A DNA stretch of 19,313 bases from CAZHJE01 sp964532965 (GTDB taxonomy: Bacteria > Patescibacteriota > WWE3 > UBA101185 > UBA10185): the NCBI GenBank assembly GCA_964532965.1, contig CAZHJE010000010.1:1-19313 (forward strand). Reading direction: 5' to 3'. The notes below the pieces were generated by a model that searched no databases, was not told where the DNA came from, and saw nothing but the letters and a program-made list of their open reading frames with translations. Both the position numbers and the translations under genes were made by a program. Of this stretch, positions 1-7,781 are shown one piece after another (positions within the stretch are counted from its first letter, which is position 1; each line of letters opens with the position of its first letter).

Positions 1-2261
1 GCTCTTAGTTTACCGTTAATTTGTATAGGTAAATTTATTGTTTCTTCTTTTGCTAAGGTTGCATCATACTTTGGCCACATCTGCATATGAACACTATTGT
101 CTACTTGCCATCCCTGGTAGTTATTTATCTCTTGCCATAGCTCTTCTGCTAAAAATGGAGCTATAGGTGCAATCATTAATATAAACTGTTTCCAAATAGT
201 TTCTGGTATTTTTTTTTCCTTTTTAAGTACATTTGTAAGCTTCATGATTTCGCTAACATATGTATTCATCTTCAAATTTTCTATCATTTCCGTGACATTT
301 TTTAGTGTTTTATGAAATTCTTTTTCTAACAAGCTGTTTGATATGTTTTTCTTAACATTTGGTTTTAATGCAAATAGTGTAGCTAATAATCTATAGCATG
401 CTTTTATACCATTATTATTCCATGGATATGTTTCATCATATGGTCCAATAAACGCTAAATATATTCTTGCAGCATCCGCCCCATAGTTTCTTAATACTTC
501 TTCTGGACTAACAACATATTCTGGTCTCGATTTAGACATCTTTTTGTTATCAGCACCCAAAAGCATGCCACCGCTCATTCGCCATTGATATGGTTCTGAT
601 TGTGGCACTAACCCTTGATCGTACAAAAATTTATACCAAAATCTTGAATATATTAAGTGCGCTGTAGTATGCCCAGCATCCCCAAAATATTTATCTACAG
701 GCATCCAATATTTTAATTTATCCATATTTGCAAATTCTTGGGCATTTTTTGGATCTATGTATCTTATGTAATACCAATTTGACCCTGCCCAAGTGGGCAT
801 AGTATCTGTTTCTCTTTTAGCGGGGTTACCGTCGCTATCAAGTGTTTGGTTCCATTCTGTATTTTTTTCTAGTGGTGATATGCCGTCTTCGCCCGCAAAG
901 AAGTCTTCCATCACAGGAAGTGTTAACGGCAATTCATCTTCTTTTACTTTTTCTATACTGCCGTCTTGTTTATATATTAATGGTATGGGCTCTCCCCAAT
1001 ACCTTTGCCTAGAAAATATTTGTTCACGGATTTTATATGTCTTTGCTTTTTTTCCAATATTTTTTTCTTCTAGGATTTTAACTATTTGTTCTTTTGCTTG
1101 TTCTACCCCTAATCCATTTAGTTCGTTTGAATTAATTAGAGATTCGTTTTCAGAGTTTTCATTTTGTATAACTCGAAGTATTTTAATGCCATATTTTGTT
1201 GCAAATTCCATATCTCTTTCATCGTGTCCAGGAACACCCATTACCGCACCAGTTCCGTAGTCCGTTAAAATATAGTCAGCAACATATACGGGTATATTTT
1301 CTTGTGTTAAAGGGTGTATTGCATTGATATTCGCTAGTTTTATGCCAGTCTTTTCTTTAGTTTGTTTTTCAAGCTCAGTTAGTTTTTCTGCATTTTCAAG
1401 ATATTCTTGTATTTCTTCAAAGTTTGAGATGTTATCTTTTATTTCTCTTAATATTGGATGTTGTGGTGCTAAGGCTAGATATGTAACGCCAAAAATTGTA
1501 TCTGGCCTTGTTGTAAAGACAGTAACTGTCTTATTCATGATTTTAAAATCAATGTTTGCACCTTCTTTTTTACCTATCCAATTTATTTGTCCATGTTTTA
1601 CAGAATCTAAATAATCTACCTTATCTAAATCTTCTAATAATCTATCTGCATATGCTGGAATATCTAATACCCATTGTTTAAACATCTTTCTTTCAACTGG
1701 ATAGCCTCCTCGTTCAGACTTTTTACCTGTTGGACTAGTATCATCTGGTAGTACTTCTTCATCTGCAAGTACACCTAATTCTTTACACCACCATACCGGC
1801 ATCTCTTTAATAACCGCTAACCCTTTTTCATATAATTTTAAAAACATCCATTGTGTCCATTTATAATAGTTTGGGTCGCATGTGTTTATTTCTCTGTCCC
1901 AATCTATTGCATAGCCCATGTCTTGCATTGCTTTTTTATAATCTTTTGCCGCCCCTTTAATTGCTTCTTGTGGAGTTATGCCCTCTTTTATTGCATATGT
2001 TTCTGCAGGTAAGCCAAATGAATCCCACCCCATAGGAAATAGTACATTGTAGCCCTTCATTCTAAGGTATCTCGAATATATTTCAGGTACGGTGTATCGC
2101 ATCATATGTCCAAGATGAAGTGTTTTGCCAGAAGGGTAGGGGAGTTCGGCTAATATGTACTTTTTTGGCTTTATATCAAAGTCTATGGCTTTATAAATAT
2201 TGTTATCAAACCATTTACTTTTCCATGTATCTTCGATTTTCTTATGATTATAAGGGTCCAT
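1..2261 (-). CDS. leuS: Leucyl-tRNA synthetase, 3' end cut by window edge
   Basis: Class I aminoacyl-tRNA synthetase that charges tRNA-Leu in the cytoplasm. The frame was translated by hand from ATG 2261-2259 (MDPYNHKKIEDTWKSKW) and stays open to base 1, giving 753 residues. The HIGH-type motif is HLGH (residues 49-52) after ELPYPSGKT. The CP1 editing domain carries TTRPDTIFG near residue 250 and later GTGAVMGVPGHDERD. A WAGSNWYYIRY segment precedes KMSKS at residues 574-578 (plus bases 528-542). The anticodon-binding helical domain follows, and the sequence stops in QINGKLR, which in the family begins the last ~50-60 residues, so only the extreme C-terminal domain is missing. It diverges from rpmG with abutting promoters. 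A TATAAT lies at 2271-2276 on the minus strand, 9 nt before the start codon. Long open frames on the opposite strand (793-1260, 1324-1614) are shadows. Confidence 0.97.
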   Translation of the reverse strand, partial: MDPYNHKKIEDTWKSKWFDNNIYKAIDFDIKPKKYILAELPYPSGKTLHLGHMMRYTVPEIYSRYLRMKGYNVLFPMGWDSFGLPAETYAIKEGITPQEAIKGAAKDYKKAMQDMGYAIDWDREINTCDPNYYKWTQWMFLKLYEKGLAVIKEMPVWWCKELGVLADEEVLPDDTSPTGKKSERGGYPVERKMFKQWVLDIPAYADRLLEDLDKVDYLDSVKHGQINWIGKKEGANIDFKIMNKTVTVFTTRPDTIFGVTYLALAPQHPILREIKDNISNFEEIQEYLENAEKLTELEKQTKEKTGIKLANINAIHPLTQENIPVYVADYILTDYGTGAVMGVPGHDERDMEFATKYGIKILRVIQNENSENESLINSNELNGLGVEQAKEQIVKILEEKNIGKKAKTYKIREQIFSRQRYWGEPIPLIYKQDGSIEKVKEDELPLTLPVMEDFFAGEDGISPLEKNTEWNQTLDSDGNPAKRETDTMPTWAGSNWYYIRYIDPKNAQEFANMDKLKYWMPVDKYFGDAGHTTAHLIYSRFWYKFLYDQGLVPQSEPYQWRMSGGMLLGADNKKMSKSRPEYVVSPEEVLRNYGADAARIYLAFIGPYDETYPWNNNGIKACYRLLATLFALKPNVKKNISNSLLEKEFHKTLKNVTEMIENLKMNTYVSEIMKLTNVLKKEKKIPETIWKQFILMIAPIAPFLAEELWQEINNYQGWQVDNSVHMQMWPKYDATLAKEETINLPIQINGKLR

Positions 2262-2270
2262 AATGTTGGT

Positions 2271-2315
2271 ATTATAAACTTTTATCTTGAGTTTTCAAAG
2301 ACTTTGTATTATAGT
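2271..2315. promoter_or_regulatory. Back-to-back leuS / rpmG promoters
   Basis: Plus strand: TTGAGT (2287-2292), 17-nt spacer, TATAGT (2310-2315), then 7 nt to the rpmG ATG. Minus strand: TTGAAA (2298-2293), 16-nt spacer, TATAAT (2276-2271), then 9 nt to the leuS ATG. The two -35 hexamers abut, so two polymerases could hardly bind together. Assigned by eye from the sigma-70 consensus. Confidence 0.7.
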
Positions 2316-2322
2316 ACTAGCT

Positions 2323-2502
2323 ATGGCAAGTAAAAAGAAAAAGAATAGAATAATTATAGCTTTAGAATGTACCGAAACTGGTATGAGAACATATGTTACT
2401 AAAAAGAACAGAATGAACACTCCAGATAAACTAGAGCTCAAAAAATATAATCCTAAACTACGCAAATACACGCTTCATAAAGAAGTTCAAAAGTTAAAGT
2501 AA
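2323..2502 (+). CDS. rpmG: 50S ribosomal protein bL33, zinc-free type
   Basis: A 59-residue large-subunit ribosomal protein of the bL33 family, seen from ALECTETGMRTYVTKKNR, NTPDKLELKKYNPKLRK and the C-terminal YTLHKEV. ATG 2323 is preferred to the in-frame TTG at 2287, because the 12 extra codons would be promoter DNA: the TTG is the -35 and TATAGT is the -10. The resulting N-terminus MASKKKKNRI is typical. Zinc-binding forms of bL33 carry two CxxC pairs. Here only one of the four cysteines remains (ECTETG, then YNPKLRK), so this is a C-minus form that should not bind zinc. The TATAGT ends 7 nt before ATG, so the transcript is probably leaderless. The next gene starts 19 nt downstream and is probably cotranscribed. 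Confidence 0.93.
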   Translation: MASKKKKNRIIIALECTETGMRTYVTKKNRMNTPDKLELKKYNPKLRKYTLHKEVQKLK

Positions 2503-2521
2503 ATTGCAAGAAGTGTAGTTA

Positions 2522-3151
2522 ATGATTTATAACATAGATCCTAAGAACAATAAAAGTATATTACTTATAGGTGGTGTTTTGGTTGGCGTGTTAGCTCTTC
2601 TTTTATTGTGCGGGTATATTGTATATAATCTTACTTTATCTACATCGCTTTCTCAAAAACAAGGGTTAAAAAATTGGATTTATGAAACATTTCTCATATC
2701 TGCTAAGCCATCTGCTACCACTACTAATTCCATTACTAATACTAATCAAAATAGGCTTTCTGATACAAATAATAACGCCTCAACATCATCAACATCTAAT
2801 GTGGCTATATATAATAATGGTGAAAAAGTTTATGAAGAGACAAAAACAGACACTAACACTAATAAAAATAATGTAACAAAGTCTTGTACACAATACGAAA
2901 TCACGATTCCAGAGTTTAAGAGTAATGGGTGTTATGATTCTAGTACATACTTTGAACTTGCTACCTTAGTAGGTTCATACGAATTTAATGAGCTAGTACT
3001 ATCTACTATCGATAAATCAATAGAAACAGCATGTGATATTAATGAAAACGGTAAAAATTGTGAGTATTTGCAGGAATACAAAGAAGAATTAATAGATAAA
3101 CAAAAAGAGAATACTATTAAAATTAATAATTTAATAGAAAAAGGGGAGTAG
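2522..3151 (+). CDS. Hypothetical single-pass membrane protein
   Basis: I do not recognise this 209-residue protein. It has a short N-terminus, one strong hydrophobic helix (about residues 12-36, SILLIGGVLVGVLALLLLCG), then a Ser/Thr/Asn-rich low-complexity linker (about 63-120). The C-terminal region (120-209) contains C122, C137, C171 and C180 and an acidic/lysine-rich helical tail. The layout suggests a membrane anchor with an exported C-terminal domain, where the four cysteines could form two disulfides; topology and disulfides are inference. It lies 19 nt after rpmG with no clear promoter of its own and a weak AAGAAGTG purine stretch upstream, so it is probably read from the rpmG promoter. 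The stop codon overlaps the presumed -35 (TAGACA, 3149-3154) of the next gene. A second open frame inside it is a shadow. Confidence 0.75.
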   Translation: MIYNIDPKNNKSILLIGGVLVGVLALLLLCGYIVYNLTLSTSLSQKQGLKNWIYETFLISAKPSATTTNSITNTNQNRLSDTNNNASTSSTSNVAIYNNGEKVYEETKTDTNTNKNNVTKSCTQYEITIPEFKSNGCYDSSTYFELATLVGSYEFNELVLSTIDKSIETACDINENGKNCEYLQEYKEELIDKQKENTIKINNLIEKGE

Positions 3152-3177
3152 ACAAAAGTTACTTTTTAGTCTTAAAT
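3149..3177 (+). promoter_or_regulatory. Promoter of slipin gene
   Basis: TAGACA (3149-3154), 17-nt spacer, TTAAAT (3172-3177), then 6 nt to ATG 3184. The -10 is a 4/6 match, but its distance from the start codon matches the other units in this window. The -35 overlaps the previous stop codon. Confidence 0.5.
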
Positions 3178-3183
3178 AAAAAT

Positions 3184-4095
3184 ATGTACAATCAAACAAC
3201 AAATTCAGTTCAAACGTTCGTAAGAGGGTTAGTATTTGTTATTTCGGCAATTATTCTTAGTGTAATAATAATTTTACCGCTTTCATCCTTATCAAAAAGC
3301 TTGTTTGGTAGCGCCAGCCCATTTTCTTTACCAGCAGCAATGTTTGTATTTTGGGTATCTTCAATTATTTCAAAAATGTTTTACATTTTGCCCGAATGGC
3401 AATCGATGGTTGTATTAAGACTAGGTAAATTTGATGGTGTTCGTGGAGCTGGCTTTTTTATAATTCCACCTTTTATTTATTCTGTAGCCTCAATTGTCGA
3501 CATTAGAATAGAAACTTATCAAGTGGAAGCAACTGCTACTCTAACCAAAGATAATGTTCCAACAAAAGTTACTGCAGCAGTAGAATTTAGAGTAGAGGAT
3601 GCTAGAAAAGCTACAATAGATGTGCAAAATTATAGATCTTCTGTTATTTGGCTTTCTACAGAGGCTCTTAAAAACACTATTGGTAGTTTAGATCTTAAAG
3701 AATTGTTAAGTGAGAGAGACCAAATTGCATTATCTTTAAAAGAGCAAATAGACCAAGGTGCTCAAATTTATGGAGTCGACATTAGAGCGGTAAGAATCAC
3801 AGATATTGATACACCACAATCTTTAGTTGAAGAACTAGCAGTAATTGCACGCGCAAGAAGATCCGCAGAAGCAAAGAAAATACAAGCAGATGCAGAAATA
3901 CTTGTAGCAGAAAAAATTGCAGAAGCAGGTGCAAAACTAGATGAAAGTAAACATGGTATGAGGCTTAGAGAACTCCAAATCCTTTCTGATATGAGTAAAG
4001 AAGAAGGCTCAATGGTGATTATATACCCTTATGGCGATCAAACCGGCAAAGATATTGCAACCGCATCTGCAAATATTAGTAAACCTCGAATTTAA
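3184..4095 (+). CDS. SPFH/Band 7 protein, slipin (stomatin-like)
   Basis: A 303-residue member of the stomatin/prohibitin superfamily, membrane proteins that oligomerise into scaffolds. Two hydrophobic N-terminal helices are visible (about 12-32 and 48-70). The slipin core follows: ILPEWQSMVVLRLGKFDGVRGAG (68-90), FIIPPF, VDIRIETYQV, LTKDNVPTKVTAAVEFRVED (120-139), NYRSS, the helical SLDLKELLSERDQIALSLKEQ, and GVDIRAVRITDIDTP. An Ala/Glu/Lys-rich helix (220-255, ARARRSAEAKKIQADAEIL) is the usual oligomerisation coiled coil. Slipins are often paired with NfeD proteases; no NfeD gene is adjacent here. The protein is longer at the N-terminus than the usual slipin because of its extra hydrophobic helix. 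A promoter-like pair places it as the first gene of its own unit. Confidence 0.93.
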   Translation: MYNQTTNSVQTFVRGLVFVISAIILSVIIILPLSSLSKSLFGSASPFSLPAAMFVFWVSSIISKMFYILPEWQSMVVLRLGKFDGVRGAGFFIIPPFIYSVASIVDIRIETYQVEATATLTKDNVPTKVTAAVEFRVEDARKATIDVQNYRSSVIWLSTEALKNTIGSLDLKELLSERDQIALSLKEQIDQGAQIYGVDIRAVRITDIDTPQSLVEELAVIARARRSAEAKKIQADAEILVAEKIAEAGAKLDESKHGMRLRELQILSDMSKEEGSMVIIYPYGDQTGKDIATASANISKPRI

Positions 4096-4133
4096 GCTAT
4101 TTTTACTTTGAGGAACATAGGCTAGATAAAACC

Positions 4134-4162
4134 TTGTTTTTGTGGTGTTTGTCTGATAAAAT
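4134..4162 (+). promoter_or_regulatory. Promoter of rsmI
   Basis: TTGTTT (4134-4139), exactly 17 nt, TAAAAT (4157-4162), then 6 nt to the GTG start at 4169. This predicts a leaderless mRNA beginning at or next to a GTG codon. Confidence 0.65.
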
Positions 4163-4168
4163 CTACCA

Positions 4169-4855
4169 GTGTCAACTCCCACTTTATACATTGTAGCTAC
4201 TCCTATAGGTAATTTAGATGACATATCCATTAGAGCGATAGAAACACTAAAAAACGTTGATTACATACTTTCTGAGGATACAAGAGAAACAGTTAAAATA
4301 TTAAACAAGTACAATATAAAAAACCCTCAAATATCATATAGAGATCAAAATCATAATAGAGTGATTCCAAGAATCTTGGAGATGTTGTCTGCTGGAATGA
4401 ATTTAGCACTAACTACAGATGGAGGCACGCCTCTTATATCTGATCCAGGGTTTAAACTTGTAAACGAAGTAACAAAAAAAGGCTATTCTGTAGTGCCTAT
4501 TCCAGGACCCTCTGCTTTGACTACTGCTTTAAGTATATCGCCCGTACCTACTGATAAATTTTGTTTTTTAGGTTTTTTACCAAGAAAGCAAAAACAAAAA
4601 GAAGACATGCTAAGAACTTACGGAAGTTTAGATGCTACCCTAATTATTTTTGAATCTCCATACAGAGTCATTGATACACTTGGGGACATTTTAAAAATAT
4701 TAGGTGATAGAGCAGGATTTATATGCAGAGAACTCACTAAAATACATGAAACTACCTATACGGGTTACATCTCAAGTTTGCTTGAGCAACTAGGCACTCA
4801 AAAACAAAGAGGAGAATTTATTATTTTAGTTGCGAAAGAGGATTTTTCGTATTAA
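4169..4855 (+). CDS. rsmI: 16S rRNA (cytidine(1402)-2'-O)-methyltransferase RsmI
   Basis: RsmI uses S-adenosylmethionine to methylate the ribose of C1402 in the ribosomal decoding centre. Family hallmarks are all present in 228 residues of the tetrapyrrole-methylase fold: LYIVATPIGNLDDISIRAIE (6-25), SEDTRETVKIL (35-45), the SAM-binding LTTDGGTPLISDPG (81-94, with G where most members have A in SDAGTP), IPGPSALTTALS (111-122), FLGFLPRK (133-140), IIFESPYRV and FICRELTKIHE (184-194). The C-terminus is shorter than in E. coli RsmI (about 286 aa), lacking much of the tail after the second domain. The start is GTG, chosen because the translation begins exactly at the conserved N-terminus and a promoter with the local 6-nt spacing ends just upstream. 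HelD-like helicase follows 13 nt later, so both are probably one transcript. Confidence 0.96.
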   Translation: MSTPTLYIVATPIGNLDDISIRAIETLKNVDYILSEDTRETVKILNKYNIKNPQISYRDQNHNRVIPRILEMLSAGMNLALTTDGGTPLISDPGFKLVNEVTKKGYSVVPIPGPSALTTALSISPVPTDKFCFLGFLPRKQKQKEDMLRTYGSLDATLIIFESPYRVIDTLGDILKILGDRAGFICRELTKIHETTYTGYISSLLEQLGTQKQRGEFIILVAKEDFSY

Positions 4856-4868
4856 AGTTCAATAATCT

Positions 4869-7072
4869 ATGCAAGAAGAAATATTAAAACAAGAAAATAC
4901 GCATCTTGCAAATATAGTTTCAAGAATTAAAGTGGGTAAAACCAAGTTAGAAGATGCTATGAAGTCGTTAGGAATAAAAAACCTTGATAGTTTAAAAGAG
5001 TTAAGAGAGGATCCTGTTGCATCACAAGCTGACCTGTTAATGTATATGCAACGTCTTCAAGAGCAGAATGAGGCATTTAATGTTTCGGATAAGTTATTAA
5101 GACTTAATGAAATGGATTATTTAATTAATGAACCATTTTTTGCGAGAATAGATTTAGAACAAGGTAGCGAAAAGGAACACATTTACATTGGCAAGTTTGG
5201 CTATACAGAAGAAAAGCCAATAATTACTGATTGGAGAGCAAAGATTGCTTCAGTATATTATAGATACAGATATCCACAAAAAGATGTATCTTATGTAACA
5301 CCTTTGGGTAAAATTACTAAAGACCTAATACTAAAAAGAACATTCGAAATAGATGAGGGTAAAATTACTAAATACTATAATAACGACTTGCAATTAGATG
5401 AATCTCAAATAATTAGCGATAAAATACAAAAGAGAACGGGCGGTGTACTAGAAGATATTGTTGAAACTATTCAAGAAGCACAACTTGACATAATAGAATC
5501 AGATCCAAGAAAAATATGTATTGTTCAGGGTTGCGTAGGTAGCGGAAAAAGTACTGTAGCAATTCATAAATTATCGCATATATTTTTTAACTATCACACT
5601 TTGATTACACCACAAAGATCAATACTTGTTGCAAAAAGTGGCATCTTAGTAAGTTACTTATCAACCCTTTTTCCGAAACTTGGTATTTTTGATATTAACT
5701 ACAAAACCTTAAGAGAATTAATTATTAACATAATCTTTAGAGAAGAATTAAAAATAACTTTCGATTTCGATTTAGAATGTGATATTTCAACATTTGATTT
5801 AAATAAAATAAAAGAACTAGAAAATAAAATACATAATATTGCAAAGGAGTATGAGCAAAAAATACTAAACATACTTTCTAAAAAAGAGTTCGAAAGTTTT
5901 AGTAGTTTCATTTATGCACCGCAGCAATCGATACAAGAGAATATTACAGAACTTATTAAGGATTTAGAAGAAGAGCTTCATTTTCAGACCGAAAAATTAA
6001 AAGATAATCCAAATTCGGTGAAGGCATGGATATACAAAGATAATGTTACATCTCTTAAAAAATTGATTAACAGAATAAAGAAAATAAGAATAGATCTAGA
6101 AACCACATCACTAAAAGAATTATGCACTGCCTACGGCATAAATATAAATCAACCATTGGATTATCTACAAAGTATTTTATATGTTTATTTTTATAACCAG
6201 CTTGTTGGCTTTAATATCATTGAAAAATTCCAATATTGTGTTATCGATGAAGGGCAAGACCTAAGCCCGCTTGAATACTTGATACTTGGAAAGTTAGTAA
6301 TGAATGGTAGATTTTGTATCTTAGGTGATTTAAACCAAAGTTATTTAGATGAAGGATTAAGTACATGGGATACTATAAAAGAAGTAATAAGTGATGCACG
6401 AAATGCAGAAACATTTGAATTATCTATAAATTATCGAAGTACACAACAAATAATAAATTTTGCAAATAATATATTGTCAAAGTATACAGACTCTTATTTA
6501 CCAAAACCTATAAGTCGTGTCGGAGAAACNNNNNNNNNNNNNNNNNNNNNNNNNNNNNNNNNNNNNNNNNNNNNNNNNNNNNNNNNNNNNNNNNNNNNNN
6601 NNNNNNNNNNNNNNNNNNNNNNNNNNNNNTGTCAAAGTATACAGACTCTTATTTACCAAAACCTATAAGTCGTGTCGGAGAAACTCCAGTAATTAAACGT
6701 ATTAGACAGTTTAACGACGTCCTGTCGGATTTAGAACTAAACTTGAAAGAAGACTTACTAAGCCTAGATAAAAGTATCGGAATAATATGTTTCAATAATG
6801 AATATTACGATGGAGTGAATAATATTTTTTCCAGATTTATTGACCAACACGCTATTCCCGCAGAAAGATTTATTAAGTTAGACGATAAGTCTCGTATTTC
6901 ATATTTACCTACAGGAGTGTATTTAACTGAATTTAAAAATTGTAAGGGGTTAGAGTTTTCGCGAGTGTATGTGCTTGGTTTGTCACTTGATGATATATCC
7001 AACTTTAATGATGCAAAAAAAGCATTTGTAGCAGTAACAAGAGCAATGAACAGTGTCGTTATTTATAGTTAA
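4869..7072 (+). CDS. HelD-like UvrD/Rep-family ATPase (RNA polymerase recycling type), interrupted by scaffold gap
   Basis: Superfamily 1 helicase-like ATPase resembling HelD, which in Firmicutes and Actinobacteria frees stalled RNA polymerase. N-terminal helices (1-85) are followed by the HelD-type FFARIDLEQGSEKEHIYIGKFG (90-111) and ITDWRAKIASVYYRY (119-133) block. Then come Walker A GCVGSGKST (221-229), a long helical insertion (about 290-410), motif II VIDEGQD (458-464), GDLNQS (486-491) and NYRSTQQI (521-528). Motifs V (KGLEF) and VI (VAVTRAM) lie after the N block. The 55 bp before the Ns are repeated exactly after them. Collapsing one copy and the Ns joins the halves in frame into one intact 682-residue protein ending at TAA 7072. 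The N-terminal arm, which enters the polymerase channel in Bacillus HelD, is clearly shorter here. A role at RNA polymerase is inferred from the family; another SF1 helicase role is possible. Confidence 0.85.
6475..6684. repeat. Exact 55-bp direct repeat flanking N gap
   Basis: Bases 6475-6529 and 6630-6684 are identical (TGTCAAAGTATACAG ... GGAGAAAC), one on each side of the 100-N block. This is best read as two contig ends that overlap by a k-mer-sized 55 bp and were not merged, rather than a biological duplication. Confidence 0.9.
6530..6629. other. 100-N scaffold gap 1 (probably false)
   Basis: One hundred Ns inside the HelD-like gene. Flank identity suggests no sequence is missing. Confidence 0.9.
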
Positions 7073-7074
7073 AT

Positions 7075-7167
7075 TTAACCGCCTACAGCACCGTTTCCAG
7101 TTGCTAACAAACGACTACCGCCACCTATAGCACCATTTCTGTATATAAGTGATTTGCACATTTCCAT
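7075..7167 (-). CDS. Hypothetical 30-residue Gly-rich small protein
   Basis: An unlisted small ORF, ATG 7167-7165 to TAA 7077-7075, 30 residues. It starts MEMCKSLIYR and continues as a Gly-rich segment containing NGAIGG (11-16) and NGAVGG (25-30), ending in Gly-Gly at the stop. The two repeat units differ mainly at synonymous positions (AAT/AAC, GGT/GGC) and by a conservative ATA/GTA (I/V) change, as expected if the peptide itself is conserved. It starts 3 nt after the stop of the DUF6438 gene. A perfect TATAAT (7179-7174 on the minus strand) ends 6 nt before its ATG, the same spacing as the other leaderless starts, although those bases also encode the last two residues of the upstream gene. 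It could be read from either promoter. No function is recognised. A chance ORF of this size is possible, but the promoter spacing and repeat argue against it. Confidence 0.5.
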   Translation of the reverse strand: MEMCKSLIYRNGAIGGGSRLLATGNGAVGG

Positions 7168-7170
7168 AAG

Positions 7171-7719
7171 TTAATTATACATGATAAATTCGCTTACACC
7201 AGTTATTTTTTCTATGTTTGCTACTAGTTCAATAAGTTGTTTTGGGCCACTTTGATCTCCAAGATAATAGTATACGTGTTTAACTACAACCTCATCTTCT
7301 AAAAAAGTCGCTTTTGCGGTTATATCTATACTTGCCATATCTGTTGCATCAAAATTTACATAATTTTCTTTTGGGATATTAAAAAAATTAGCTTTCTCAA
7401 GTTCAGTATATATTTGAGCTAGTTGTGTGGCATTTAGTTTGAGTTTATGCTTACCCATTTTTGTGACAAATTGTTTACCATCATATTCTACATTGCCATT
7501 TTTATAAATATTAAGATTATATACTGGGCAATAACCAAAACAACCTCCTCTAGAAAGATTGATAATTACATCTTCAGCGTTAACATTAGGTACTTCATAC
7601 TCAACCTCGAATTTTGCATATCTTTGTCTAAGTGTATATATGCGAAAGGCACCGTATCCAATTAACACTAGCAATGTAACAGTAGGTATTTTAAGTATAG
7701 GTAGTTTTATAGTTTTCAT
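7171..7719 (-). CDS. DUF6438 domain protein, membrane-anchored
   Basis: A 182-residue protein with one N-terminal hydrophobic helix (about 7-26) and an exported-looking domain. The domain matches the DUF6438 pattern as I know it: VIINLSRGGCFGYCPVYNLNIY (51-72) with the C-x3-C pair C60/C64, then GNVEYDGKQFV (75-85), a LNATQLAQIY helix, KANFFNIPKENY (109-120), DATDMASIDI (124-133) and HVYYYLG (148-154). The molecular function of this domain is not established. The two cysteines may form a disulfide outside the membrane (inference). The start at ATG 7719 is supported by TATAAA ending 6 nt upstream (7731-7726). It diverges from the glycosyltransferase gene across 62 bp, and its stop is followed 3 nt later by the 30-aa ORF. 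Confidence 0.82.
   Translation of the reverse strand: MKTIKLPILKIPTVTLLVLIGYGAFRIYTLRQRYAKFEVEYEVPNVNAEDVIINLSRGGCFGYCPVYNLNIYKNGNVEYDGKQFVTKMGKHKLKLNATQLAQIYTELEKANFFNIPKENYVNFDATDMASIDITAKATFLEDEVVVKHVYYYLGDQSGPKQLIELVANIEKITGVSEFIMYN
7174..7179 (-). promoter_or_regulatory. -10 element of the 30-aa ORF
   Basis: TATAAT on the minus strand, 6 nt before ATG 7167. It overlaps the last Tyr-Asn codons of the DUF6438 gene, so it could be coincidental. Confidence 0.4.
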
Positions 7720-7725
7720 GCTTAT

Positions 7726-7775
7726 TTTATATCGTATATATTTTACAATTTACCATGTCTTAATTACAATATACT
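7726..7775. promoter_or_regulatory. Divergent -10 elements of DUF6438 and GT-C genes
   Basis: Minus strand TATAAA (7731-7726) ends 6 nt before ATG 7719. Plus strand TATACT (7770-7775) ends 6 nt before ATG 7782. No convincing -35 hexamer is seen for either. Both imply leaderless mRNAs. Confidence 0.6.
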
Positions 7776-7781
7776 AAATAA

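Noticed and set aside
793..1614. Two long plus-strand open frames (793-1260 and 1324-1614)
   Set aside because: Both are antisense to leuS, whose own frame shows conserved synthetase motifs throughout. Their Ser/Phe-rich composition is typical of shadow frames.
3152..3183. AAAAGT-T-ACTTTT palindrome as a terminator after the 209-aa protein
   Set aside because: The loop would be a single base with an AT-only stem, and the segment better fits a promoter for the slipin.
6475..6684. 55-bp direct repeat as a true duplication or mobile-element target duplication
   Set aside because: It exactly flanks a 100-N scaffold gap, and collapsing it restores an intact conserved gene, so an assembly overlap is far more likely.
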